Source: Symsagittifera roscoffensis | Taxonomy: Eukaryota; Xenacoelomorpha; Acoela; Convolutidae | DNA: 27,992 bases | Assembly: GCF_963678635.1 (NCBI RefSeq) | Contig: NW_026971180.1 | Coordinates: forward strand, 1 to 27,992 | Direction: 5' to 3' | In this document: positions 9,991 through 19,404 of the stretch, one piece after another | Numbering within the stretch: the first letter of the stretch is position 1 | Layout of the letters: each line of letters begins with the position of its first letter | Made by a program: the position numbers and the translations under genes | The notes under the pieces: generated by a model | The model's database searches: none | What the model saw: only the letters and a program-made list of their open reading frames with translations | What the model was told of the DNA's origin: nothing

Positions 9991-10515
9991 GATCGACAGA
10001 TCTCGGTTCAGATCAAGAGATCTATTTGCTACTATCGTAGCCGAGACCGAGGCAATCCTCACTCACGTCCGCTAACGCATGTCAGTAGTGAGCTTGACGA
10101 CGACCTTCCACTGACACCCAACGACTTCCTAATGGGTCGACCATTCGTCTACGCTCCAGCAGCAGCCTTCTACGAAGCATCTACTAGTAAACTGTCCCAC
10201 AAGTCCTGGAAGCGAGCAGAAGATAGACTAGACAGCTTCTGGAGGCGTCTACTTAAAGAGTACGCTCCGACTTTCATCAGAAGGACTATATGGTCGCAAC
10301 CCGAGGAACCACTCGAAAAAGGTGACCTCGTGTGGATACTCGAGGACTTTACACCACGAGGCATCTGGCCACTGGGTTGAGTCCTAGAAGTTTTTACCGG
10401 CTCGGATGGCATCGCGCGCTCGTGTAAATTGAAAACAGTCCTAGGTACTTCAACGAGGCCAGCGATGAAACTTTACCCTCGTATCCCCAAAAAGGGAGAT
10501 TTAAGACCACTTTAA
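9991..10515 (+). pseudogene. BEL/Pao post-integrase C-terminal domain
   Basis: The frame carries Arg-Pro-Leu-Thr-His-Val, Leu-Thr-Pro-Asn-Asp-Phe-Leu-Met-Gly-Arg-Pro, Ser-Trp-Lys-Arg-Ala and Gly-Asp-Leu-Val-Trp-Ile, the usual signature following BEL integrases. A direct repeat of 'atctcggttcagatc' at about 9980-10013 lies just before it, and frame 1 loses the expected sequence for a short stretch there. A TGA at 10378-10380 interrupts the domain. Restored homology continues in the same frame to a TAA at 10513-10515. The TGA stands where family members usually have Arg, which fits C-to-T decay of a CGA codon. Confidence 0.75.
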
Positions 10516-10660
10516 TTGTACTGCAGCAACAATAAAAAACTGGGCTCAACCCCTTCCTCTTTGGTTCTAAATAAGATGTCCCTTCCCCGAGGATATTCAA
10601 TACATGAATTTGTCTCACATTAATTCTCACAAAATGCGGTAAAATCATTTAATAAATTTG
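10489..10660 (+). other. BEL/Pao polypurine tract and possible 3' LTR remnant
   Basis: A purine run 'aaaaagggaga' (10489-10499) lies just inside the end of the coding region, where the plus-strand primer of an LTR element is expected. A candidate LTR start is 'tgtactgcag' at 10517, but no matching 5' copy is present, so this is unproven. Within it, 10594-10642 repeats 49 bases found at 3021-3069 (and in the other two tandem copies) with three differences. Confidence 0.35.
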
Positions 10661-13600
10661 ACTTCGAACCTAGTTAATCAGTTTTACTACACCATCCTTG
10701 TACTTCAAAAACATGAAGTTGTAACTCGCAACTCGCGTAAGCGAAACATTGTGTTTTCTGAAAATCCTCGTTGCTGCTTCGATAGTCTCTATGATATTTA
10801 CAGAGGAACAGATTTGATTAATTCGTTCACAGAATTCTATGTAGCTCGTTGATCGAATAAAACTTCAACCGGTCATCGCTATAATTTGTCTGAATAAACA
10901 AAAACTCAGACCAGCTTTTATTGACCATACAACAAAACAGTTTTTTTCTAATTTGTTTGTGTAATTTGAATGACCATTAAAGCTGTTTCAAAGTGAAAGG
11001 ACATTAGAATAGCTATCATATTTACTCTGAGGTACTTAAGGTTGGGCAAAAAACCCACCTTCGTTATGGGGTCAAATCATTAGCTCAGGAAAAATATTTG
11101 ACAACCCAAACATAGAACAGTTGACTACTTTGCAAGCAACACAAAATGTTCCGACCACAACTTTTGAAGTACAAGTTGTCAAAAAACTTTTCTGTATAAA
11201 CTGAAATACAAAATATTATTTTTACTTATAATTTTTTCTGTTAAATTCAGTTGCTTCTTCAGAAAAAAGGCGAAAAAACTACGTATAGACTTGCCAAATG
11301 AAAGTTAAGAACAGTTAGCTCATAATGAAAGTTGCAGATTGATTGAATTCATCTGCCATTCCTAAAAGTCGTTCCAGTCAGCCTCAAACTCAAAACTCTA
11401 AGACTAGCTTTTCTCGACAGTGAGAAGGAAACTTTGAATGTTTTTGGGAATTAAAATCACATCTAAAAGAGAGTTTTATATGGGGTTTCAGGGGGTGGAT
11501 GTTCGTTGTGGTCGGAATTGGTCAGATCGCTTATACTTTATGTTTTAAGAAATCTGTAAAAGGTTTGGGTTTTGTAGAGAGCGTATAAATTTTTTTAAAG
11601 TTTTCTTCTAAATATTTATTTGCACAGCTAATTGTGGGCAAATTTCTCTGTTTCTTGCACAACAACAGTTTTTTTGGTCTGATTTGCAATTTTTCATCTT
11701 GAGCAGGTTTTTTGTTAAAGCCAGACTGGTTTCTTAAATTGTTGCATAAATCTTTTCGCGAGATTGAATGAGTTTTGAAAAATTACCTTTCGCAGTCGAG
11801 GATAATCCACCAGTTGTCGGATACCTTCCAATATGCTGACATAATCACACACTCAGGTTCAATATAACAACCACCAAAAGAACATCGATTTGAGAAATAC
11901 TTGATTTAATGATCACTTTACCAGTAATCAAGGCTGTTAACAGTCAAAAATCGAAAATAAAAATTTTTTGAGTACATTTTGAAGTAACTCCTTGACATTG
12001 TTTTTCAGCTTAATTTATTAGAGCACCAAAATGTGTAAAAAAAAATCTGAATCGGCAGATTTGATTACATCAAAAAAAGATCCGCTTTGAAAAATTGATC
12101 CGAATTTGGTGTAAAAATATATTTTAAGGACGGTATTGGGACAACACCGATATTGGGACAAAAGATCAAAAAAACAATAAACGTATAAATAACAGATGAC
12201 CTGAAACAAACCAAACGGAATATGCTTTAAATTAAATTAGACCGAATGTCTTCTGTACTTGTTTTCTCATTGTGCAGGTATAATTATTCTATTTAATGAT
12301 GATAAATCAATCAGATCAATATGATATCATTAAATAGAATAAGAGGAAATAAATCAATCAAAGAAATGTGTTAGTTAACTACCAAAAAATGCCAGTCAAA
12401 TTTTCAACTTTTCCGGAAAGTTTAATTTTGGCACTTCGAAGGTTTATTTCAGAAATTTTCTTCGAAGCGATTGATCTATTATTTTGAGAAGTTTAACTTG
12501 TCTTGTAAATGACCCGAACTGAAAACTGGTTTTACCACCGAAAATAAATATCTAGATAATCCAAAATGTTTCTTCCGTAACCCGGTCAGGATTAGAGTTT
12601 AGCCCCGGAATTTATAAGTGACATTAAATTCAGTACAGGCTAATTTCGAGGATTAGTCTATGGAGAAAATCGCCGTACAAAAATACTGAGGGGCTTACGA
12701 TTTATTTTTAAATAATTTTGCTCGTTTTTATCAAGGACACATTTTGAAATGATAATCAGCGAAATGGCGCAGTTTAAAAAAATCGTAGTAAGGAAAAAAG
12801 GTTATAGAAGTATTCGATATGATGCTAAATATAAGAAGACATAAGAATTATTTTCACGAAGTTCTAAGGGGCTCAAATTGAGATACTGAATAAATTGGGT
12901 AAATTGACAGGCCAGAGCGTCCAAAATCAAGTAGATAAAACTGCGGCAGGTAGTATGCGGAAAACGCGGAAGGGGGGGGGTTAGAGAGTAGAAAAATTGG
13001 TTCGGAAAATGTGGAGCAACGTTCAGTCAAGATTGAATCGATCTGAAGAGCTCCGCTTGAACTGCAGCGTCTATAGAATTACAACAAGTCACTCAAAAAC
13101 AACAGAATTAGCCGAGAGATTCGAAAGGCGAGAAGTTTTTCAAACTGAATGTATACACCACACGAGTAGCATTCGAGGGTTCGTAAGTAGAATATGAAAA
13201 TCAAGTTTGACGTGTTCAAAAAAGTATAAGTTTTTGAATGTAAAAGATCAAAATAGGGCGGATAATTGTGCATATGAAAATAGCAGGAGCGAATTTGCAT
13301 CAGAATTATCACATTTTGTTTTGGATATTCTTCTTATTAGCCAAAAATACTGAGGTTGAAGTTTCAGGCGAAACACTTTCTGGAAGTACGCCAGGTCACC
13401 ACAAGTACAAATAGAAAGGGATTAAAAATGGGAGGGAGAAAGGATTAAAGCCACTACAGGTAGCCCAAAGTTGGGCTCCCTTCTATCGATCTGTCTAGAT
13501 TCAAATCTCTTGTCAGCGAAAGCGAAAAGTGACTTTGCAGTGTGATAATGCAGATTGTGTACCTTGGTAATAGAATGTGAACATATTCATATCCTACAAC

Positions 13601-14226
13601 TGTTTGCTTCCAACTTAGCTTCACTATTGTTTCTATTGTTTGTATGCAATCACTTCTTTTTTTTGAATAAATATAGACTCAATTTGCCTAGGTTCCTATT
13701 TTAAAAGTCGATTTTTGTTTGTTGTAAATAACCCGCTGGCTCAGCAGGAAAAAGAACGGCTAGTTAAAAGGAGCAGTTAACGGCAGATTGGTAGCTTTGA
13801 TAATGTTGTTAAAGTGAACGTTTTTAGAGAAAAAAAATCGGCTCAATAAATCAGAGTTTTTACAGACCTTTTTTTCATTCATTCCCTCGTCACTACGGTT
13901 ACCTCTGTTTTCTATATTCGATTATATTCTGTCGAAATATTGAAGGTGAACTTAATTTTTTGTTGAAGCAATCTGCAACCCCTAATCAAGAGATACTGGC
14001 AGAGATATTTTTCCATAGGGTGATGGGAGCTTCAGTCAGAAAAATAAATTAAGTTTTCCTGGCCTCAATTTGAAAAATAAACAAATTTGGCTTTAATTTT
14101 TAACAATTTGGTCTTGTTTCAAACAATTTTTTAGATATCAAGACCCCTTCCAAGGGCAAATCTACGGTTTTATGAAAACAGAATATTTCGCAAAAGAGGT
14201 TTCTAAGTCGTCCGCCAAACTTTTTT
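10660..14226. other. AT-rich stretch without a recognised gene
   Basis: I read both strands and found only short frames without family motifs, such as 64 codons at 10658-10852 (+) and 66 codons at 12997-13197 (+). Small features are a perfect inverted repeat at 12284-12342 (listed separately), a run of G at 12973-12981, and a 7-bp palindrome 'agcccaa'/'ttgggct' at 13462-13477. Some of this could be very old transposon sequence or host intergenic or intronic DNA. Confidence 0.5.
12284..12342. repeat. 17-bp perfect inverted repeat with 25-nt loop
   Basis: 'ttattctatttaatgat' at 12284-12300 is the exact reverse complement of 12326-12342. The loop holds 'ataaatcaatca', which recurs just outside the right arm at about 12350. 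It could be a remnant of a small foldback transposon or simply a chance AT-rich palindrome. Confidence 0.6.
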
Positions 14227-14250
14227 AAATTCAATTCAATTCAATTATTC
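14227..14250 (-). repeat. LINE 3' terminal short repeat
   Basis: On the minus strand the element ends in repeated 'AATTG' words ('ttcaattcaattcaatta' on the + strand). There is no poly(A). Tails of short tandem repeats are usual for CR1/L2-like elements, where they help target-primed reverse transcription start. Confidence 0.7.
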
Positions 14251-14378
14251 GATACAGTGAAGAAATACATACGTAATCACTCACTGCATCAGGATAGCTA
14301 GAACAAGCTTTTCAACCTAACAAGTAGCTACCCTCCGGGATAACTATCACAAATAAGTAACGACAACGGGTAAACAAA

Positions 14379-15019
14379 TCAGAAAAAATTGTTGACCAGC
14401 TGTATATTGTCTAAAATGTAATTTCTTTTGAAAACATTTAAAATTTTTGACAGCTGTTCTTGAGAGTACGTTTCGATATTATCGGGTAGGAGTTTATTTG
14501 ACATCAAAAATTGAAACATTTAACAATTTTGCATGAAAGGGAGTTTTTCATAGTTTTTGTCCTACAGCGATAAAACGGAATCATTCCGTTAGAAGTAGAA
14601 CGTGTATTTCGTTTATTACTATAATAACTGACGTTTAGAAAATCAAGAGGTTGACGTTTTAAATATTGAAAAATGGTTTCTTTGAAAAGTTGAGTTAAAT
14701 AAATCTCATGAACTCTATCGATGCCCAGATCATTAAACTTTGTTGTTATGTGTTCGTATTTGCGTTTGAATAATATGGTACGGAGAATTCATTTTTGGCA
14801 GATATAATTTTTTTCTAAATTTGTTTTGCTAGTACTCCTATAGACAAGCAGACCATATGAAATTATAGGTATTACATATGCCAGGTAGAACTTTAACAGC
14901 ATCTTGCGAGAAAAAGCTACCCTGCCCTTATACATAATTCCGTTAAATCGGCCTAGTTTTCTGCACACAGTTTCAACATGGTGTGTAAATTTGAGTTGAC
15001 TATCAATGACAACACCCAA
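14379..15019 (-). pseudogene. LINE ORF2 C-terminal region
   Basis: It directly follows the stop at 15020-15022 in the same frame, opening Leu-Gly-Val-Val-Ile-Asp, the usual RT thumb entry. The frame is open to 14789. The homologous protein then appears to shift frame near 14785 and run on through Asn-Asp-Leu-Gly-Ile-Asp-Arg-Val-His-Glu to a stop at 14504-14506. A further shifted segment reaches a TGA at 14379-14381. Two or more frameshifts are therefore needed to read the whole tail. The last segments are assigned by continuity and composition. Confidence 0.6.
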
Positions 15020-16060
15020 CTATTTGAAACAATTTATAAATCCTATGTTTTCACCCGCGAGTGAAAAGTCATTATCCAAACATTGTTTACCAAATGGTAA
15101 GATTTTACATTTTGTAGAGCTTATCGACAATTTATTTCGCACACACCAGTGATCTGTTTTCAGCAAATCATTTTTAAAGTAATCATTTACCCTTGTCATT
15201 GGGAAAGAAGCAAGAATAGCAGTGTTGTCCGCAAAAAGACTTAATTCCGATTTTGAAACAATTTTATTTATGTCGTTAATGTAAAGTAAGAAAAATAGGG
15301 GTCCAAGAACAGAGCCCTGCGGAACTCCGTACGATATTACCTGTTGCCTAGAAGTACCGTTCGAATTAACAACAAATTGTTGTCTGTTTGTCAAATAACT
15401 TCGAAAGCCGTACGCGCATAATTTTTCCAGAAGAATGCAATGGTTAACTGTATGAAATGCCTTTCTTAGATCAATAAAAAGCGCTAAGCCCATATTTTTT
15501 GTCTCAATCGTTTTTCGCCTGAATTCAGTAACTCGTAGGATAGCATGGATACAAGAATGTTTTTCGCGGAAACCAAACTGTTCCGGTATTATAATATTGT
15601 TTTTGTTAATGAAAACTGGCATTCTTTTATAATTTAATTTTTCAAAAATTTTGCTAAAAACTGTCAAAAGACTAATAGGTTGATAATTACTGGGAATTTC
15701 TTTGTCTCCTTTTTTCAGAAAAGCGACAATTTTTGCAATTTTACAAGCATCTGGAAAATATGCTCTATCAGTACATTTATTTAAAATGTTTGCCAGGAAA
15801 ACAGATATGACTGGTGAACATAATTTAATCATTTTATTTGAAAGACTATGATGACCACTTGAAGTTTTAGTTTTTAAGGCACCTATTACTTTAAAAACTT
15901 CATGTTGATCCGTTTTAAAAAATACAAAATTTGATATGTTACTGTCTAACTTTTGAGAAGCAGAACCAGTAAGTGGCATAGAATTGCTCAGGTGCTTACC
16001 AATATTGAAGAAGAAATCAATTCAAAAGTATGGTTCAATCTCTTTTTGGGCTGCTGTTTG
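15020..16060 (-). pseudogene. LINE ORF2 reverse transcriptase domain
   Basis: The frame from 15979 to 15020 (319 codons) contains the RT motifs in order. Ser-Asn-Tyr-Gln-Pro-Ile-Ser-Leu-Leu is near residue 98, Glu-Gln-Phe-Gly-Phe-Arg near 130, Asp-Leu-Arg-Lys-Ala-Phe-His-Thr-Val-Asn-His near 170, and Gly-Val-Pro-Gln-Gly-Ser-Val-Leu-Gly-Pro near 220. The catalytic box reads Phe-Ala-Asp-Asn-Thr where the family has Phe-Ala-Asp-Asp, so the second metal-binding aspartate is lost (AAC). About ten residues seem to be missing between Ala-Tyr-Gly-Phe-Arg and Ser-Tyr-Leu. The Met at 15979 is only the first one in the frame; the true protein is longer. The TAG at 15020-15022 replaces a codon that is usually Tyr. 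Confidence 0.85.
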
Positions 16061-16098
16061 TTTTCCACAAAAAAGATTAAAAGCTTGAAATATTTGTT

Positions 16099-16660
16099 TT
16101 AATGATGTACATTTTTCAATTTTCTTATCAAGGTAGTCTCTTTGAGCACGCCTAATTGCCTTTTTACCTTATTTCTAAACATTCGGAAGCAATTAATATT
16201 CTCAAGTGAAGGTTTCTTAATCATTTTGGCATGAAGACGATCTCTCTTTTTACACATTTTTTTGATATCATTGGTGATCCAGTCTTTGTGTTTTTTCCTT
16301 AGTAATGTTTGTTGGGGGCAAAAACGGTCGAAAACATCCAGACACAATTTTGTTAAATCGGTCAACATGTCATCAATTGTTTCCATATTGCAATTATTGA
16401 GATTTTGATGCAAAACAAGCAAGAATTTTAAAATTTTTTGATTTTTGTTCAAGCATTTCAAGTTTCGACCTATCTTAGAATTGTCACTATCGTTCAAAAA
16501 AGGTCCAATAGAGGCAACTAGCGCATAATGATCACTTAAAGAATTCTTTAAAGTAGTTACGCTCATATCATATTTACTAATGATATGATCAATACAGGTA
16601 GAACTAGATGCGGTTTCTCTTGTTGCTTCACTATTTGATATGAAGAATCCAAAAAAAACT
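16099..16660 (-). pseudogene. LINE endonuclease end and endonuclease-RT linker
   Basis: The frame carries Thr-Cys-Ile-Asp-His-Ile-Ile-Ser and then Leu-Ser-Asp-His-Tyr-Ala-Leu at about 16520-16625. These are the last two motifs of the apurinic-type endonuclease; the Ser-Asp-His contains catalytic residues and is intact. The rest, to 16099, is the Lys-rich linker normally found before RT. The frame is shifted relative to the preceding endonuclease segment (break near 16640-16660) and stops at 16099, ahead of the RT frame, so it is broken on both sides. Confidence 0.75.
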
Positions 16661-17170
16661 AAGTATCAACTTATATTCCTCAATTAATCGAGAATTGCGC
16701 GACACGTTCAGAATATCTAAAATCATATCTCCCACAATGATTGAGTTCTGACATTGTTTTGAATTCAAATTCACGAGTAAACCCTCAAATTGTGTTAAGA
16801 AATGCTTTGAATTGATTGATGGCGGTCGATACATCAAACAAACGTTTAATTTCTGTTTACTACCTAGACTTAAAGTTAAGACAACAATTTCTAGTTCATA
16901 CGATAAAATTTCGTGCGAAAAGTCAATTTGATCTTTTATGAAAAATGCTAAACCCCCACCCCTACTTTTTTGACGGTTAACAAAAATATCTTTTTGGTAG
17001 CCGTCCAAGTTATAAAGTTCCAAGCGATCATTGTCATTTAACCAAGTTTTGCTTAAGGCAACGACACATGGTTGCCATTTTAGTGAAGCAACAAGAACTT
17101 TTAATTGGTCATGATGGTTGCGCAGTGGTTGAATATTTAAGAAAAGTATTTCAATGAGTTTTTCCACCAA
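16640..17170 (-). pseudogene. LINE ORF2 endonuclease, N-terminal part
   Basis: Motifs follow the apurinic-type endonuclease order: Leu-Asn-Ile-Gln-Pro-Leu-Arg-Asn-His near 17155, Ala-Leu-Ser-Lys-Thr-Trp-Leu (the family has Glu before Thr-Trp-Leu), Arg-Gly-Gly-Gly-Leu-Ala, and Tyr-Arg-Pro-Pro. The catalytic Gly-Asp-Phe-Asn box reads Gly-Asp-Met-Ile, so the asparagine is lost. The Glu-to-Lys change removes another active-site acid. The target-nicking activity should be gone. The segment is in frame with the ORF1 tail upstream. Confidence 0.75.
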
Positions 17171-17179
17171 ACAGCATAG

Positions 17180-17943
17180 TTTATCAAGTTTCCGCTCTTG
17201 TATATCATTTTGCCTTGTTCTTTTTCCTTTTCCCCGGAGTTCCAAAAAAAGATTAAGATTTTGGATATCGTCGGAATCAGCAGCATTTTGAATAACATCC
17301 GTATATTTTTCCTTGTCAGTAGTTACTAAGATATCATTTTCCATATAAATACCAACATCCTTCTTGTTATCAATTGGTTGCCATCTGCCATGTGAATTGT
17401 ACTTTTTAATCTGGACTTGATTCTTATGAGTAGATGCTTGTAGATTTTTGTCCCGTCTGCAGTAGTTCATAATTTCCCTATCTTTTTCTGCCAATTGTTC
17501 GTTTACATGGATTTTTCCCCCGTTAAATCATCCCAAAAATCGAATCTGTTTTTCCAAACAGGATCTCGCTGGTGATTATACAAAAATTTGACAATAATCG
17601 GACGATTTCGACCTTTACCTGGTAAATAATGACACGCGACAATAGCCTGGGGCTGAATTGAAATATTTACTGACCTGAGTATCTTCACAATTGAATGGAC
17701 AGCGTACTCACCACTATCCGACACTCCATGAAATGTTAAACACATAAATGAGGAATGTCTTTCCACTTTCGTAACTCTTTTTTCCAACTCATCATTGTCG
17801 TAAAGAAGCCTGTCATTCTCACCCCGTAATTCTATAATTTCATTCTGTTGGTAATCGAACTGTTTTATTAACTGCTCAAGAAGTAATCTAACAGTGTCTC
17901 CATTATTCAAATCCGTCAAAAAAAGTTTTTGCAAAAAGGCCAT
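17180..17943 (-). pseudogene. LINE ORF1 nucleic-acid-binding protein, frameshifted
   Basis: ORF1 proteins bind the element's RNA and act as chaperones. Translation can start at Met 17943. Residues about 30-62 form a heptad-like, charged coiled coil (Leu-Arg-Gly-Glu-Asn-Asp-Arg-Leu-Leu). An RRM-like domain follows, with Ala-Cys-His-Tyr-Leu-Pro-Gly-Lys and Arg-Pro-Ile-Ile-Val-Lys-Phe. The frame stops at 17503. The expected C-terminal domain (Val-Asn-Glu-Gln-Leu-Ala then Arg-Arg-Asp-Lys-Asn) continues at once in another frame. The break coincides with a T5-C5 run at about 17513-17522, so one lost or gained base there would explain it. The protein resembles Transposase_22-type ORF1p. Confidence 0.75.
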
Positions 17944-18089
17944 TTTGAATTTTTGAAAGCGAAAGAATTTTAAACGAAGATTTTATGCGGCAAACGTAAG
18001 AAGAACAATGCGACTGTTTCTTAGCTTTTTTTTCGAGGTCTCTTGAAGTACCACATGACAAAATTTTGATGAAATTTTTGGAGCCATTT
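17944..18089. other. Junction between LINE 5' end and Ty3-type gag fragment
   Basis: This stretch separates the ORF1 start from the point where similarity to the gag start at 25.8 kb is clear. It may contain the short LINE leader and the insertion site. An open minus-strand frame crosses it from the gag side, but its residues no longer resemble the 25.8-kb copy. No boundary or target duplication could be fixed. Confidence 0.35.
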
Positions 18090-18291
18090 TGTTTCTTAAC
18101 TCTCTAGCCGCTCCTGTCCTTGCATCTTCTCCATTCTGCGAGCTTCTGGTCTGGGTGGTGATTCCTCTTATAAATCTAATACTAGCACCGCATTGACACT
18201 CTATTTCATCTTCAACGCCATCAACAATTTTTTAAACCAAATTTGAATTGCCACAGTGGGTCTGAATTCACTTGAAAATCTGCTTTAAAAA
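18090..18291 (-). pseudogene. Ty3-type gag start, second copy (fragment)
   Basis: It follows the primer-binding site at 18292-18308 just as the gag start at 25.8-26.05 kb follows its own site. Both share Gly-Phe-Leu-Lys-Gln at the start and Gly-Glu-Asp-Ala, three other residues, then Ala-Ala-Arg further on. DNA similarity with 25818-26058 is visible throughout ('ttgcatcttctcca', 'ctctagccgct' or 'ttctagccgct', 'gctttaaaaa'). Gag forms the particle that packages element RNA. Frame shifts are present and the fragment ends where the LINE begins, so gag is truncated. Confidence 0.6.
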
Positions 18292-18308
18292 CCCTGCTGG
18301 TTGCGCCA
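18292..18308 (-). other. Primer-binding site, downstream copy
   Basis: On the minus strand 'TGGCGCAACCAGCAGGG' starts immediately after the LTR end 'ATCACA'. A primer-binding site begins with TGG, complementary to the tRNA CCA tail. The complement would give a tRNA ending G-CCA. A G discriminator base is common in serine tRNAs, but the tRNA is not proven. Confidence 0.6.
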
Positions 18309-18799
18309 TGTGATACTCCACGGAACTCAGTTGATAATGATAAGAGATGATGTTGTTCAAATTTTTATTTCAAATTCCTTGAAAATGATTTTCTATTTGT
18401 TGCAAACTTAATAATTCTAAGTCTTTTTTGATTTGAATTCATAAACATATTAAAAACGCTAGATATGCATATAAATTTAAATCCTAAGAGTTGCCCACAG
18501 TGTAAAGGTTTTTCCCCGATCCACAAGGAAAAATTATAATAAAGAAGTATGAAGAAGACTATAGGATCTAAAACCTCAATTTGACAAAAGTTTGAATTAT
18601 GCATATCTGATTTTTTATGTTCTTTTCTATTTCACTCCGAATCCAGATCGACATTCAAACTTGAACTCTATGCAAACTTTGTGTGCAATGAGATGAAGCC
18701 AAAAGTTTTTTCTGAAAAGATGTAGTGAAAACAAACTAAAACTTGTTTCGATTGTCCTGACTGGTCTATTCTTCAGGTTTGCTAAAATGATCCTGTACA
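18309..18799 (-). repeat. LTR A, both ends present (about 491 bp)
   Basis: On the minus strand it runs from TGTACAGG (18799) to ATCACA (18310-18309), the TG...CA ends expected of an LTR. A polypurine tract precedes it and a primer-binding site follows. It is the copy with an intact 3' end. It lacks about 45 bp that are present in LTRs B and C ('gctgagtctagc' to 'tttagg'), apparently a deletion between short 'gtt' repeats. Identity to B and C over the rest is high by eye. Confidence 0.7.
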
Positions 18800-18812
18800 T
18801 CTCCTACCCACC
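18800..18812 (-). other. Polypurine tract before LTR A
   Basis: Minus strand 'GGTGGGTAGGAGA' ends directly before the TGTACAGG of LTR A. Purine runs at this place prime plus-strand DNA in LTR elements. Confidence 0.6.
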
Positions 18813-19404
18813 AAGAAAATTTGGTCAATTAACTTCGTAGGGTTTGAATTTTTCTCTTCTCCTAGCTGCTGTGACAGTCTGAATTTAGTCCTTCTCGATA
18901 GTTGGCTTACTTTCGGTTTCGGTTTGATTACAGTAATTGTCTGCTCGTCTTCTTCTTCTGCACGTTAAACATAACGCTGAAATTTGGCTGTGATTATGCC
19001 CCACTAGTTTATCGATGTTCCGCGCCTGCGTCTTTTTTGACACCTCTTCTGTTGTTCTCCCATTTCAATACTGTATCTCAAAGCCACTCCCGTTTCCTCT
19101 CTCATCAGGTCCTAAAACGATAGAGGTTGATTTTCGGGGTTGTGGTTGTCTCGCGGTATGAGTCATTTCACTCGCAGTGGTGCTCCTTGTTCAGATATGT
19201 CTGATTTTAATTAAATATAACAGATTATTTGTAACATTTTTCATGCGCACAATAATTTCTCAGCCATCTCCTCTTCAAATAGATCGTCGTGTCTTTGTTC
19301 TTTCGCCATAACCTTATTCAATTTTAGTTTCCTTTAGCTCGTTTTCAAATTTGCTGCCACCGCTTTCCTTCAAAAGGTTCTTCGTTCCATCTGCAGGACA
19401 AATT
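18813..19404 (-). pseudogene. RNase H-integrase linker module, copy A
   Basis: Homologous to 23066-23650, which lies just before the integrase of the main element. Minus-strand frames give Gln-Pro-Leu-Ser-like and Arg-Arg-Arg-Arg-rich segments and an acidic Asp-Glu-Gln-Thr-Val-Thr-Val stretch. Here the linker does not lead into integrase but runs straight into a polypurine tract and LTR A. The module is thus an internally deleted element end. Stops and shifts make it non-coding today. Confidence 0.6.

Larger units (their letters stand above)
7987..10515 (+). mobile_element. BEL/Pao LTR retrotransposon pol remnant
   Basis: Frames chained across stops and shifts give the BEL/Pao pol order: RT catalytic box, RT-RNase H connection, RNase H, pre-integrase segment, integrase, and the C-terminal domain found after BEL integrases (the DUF5641 type). 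All lie on the + strand with no large gap. The frame changes many times and ends at a TAA at 10513-10515, followed at once by non-coding sequence. No 5' LTR was found and the gag region is not recognisable, so both limits of the element are open. The parts are annotated separately. Confidence 0.8.
14227..17960 (-). mobile_element. LINE of the jockey/CR1 group, complete-looking but inactivated
   Basis: Read on the minus strand, it has an ORF1 with coiled coil and RNA-binding domain, an apurinic-type endonuclease, a reverse transcriptase, a C-terminal region and a 3' tail of short AATTG repeats. This order and tail type are typical of the jockey/CR1/L2 group of non-LTR retrotransposons. It has at least four disabling changes: a frameshift in ORF1, a frameshift in the endonuclease, a catalytic change in RT, and a nonsense codon at 15020. 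The 5' end is uncertain, between 17944 and about 18090. I could not define a target-site duplication. Confidence 0.85.

Noticed and set aside
18902-19123. Plus-strand frame rich in Phe and Leu, with a relative at 23147-23413
   Set aside because: It is the antisense of the linker modules. The minus-strand reading has the meaningful context next to integrase.
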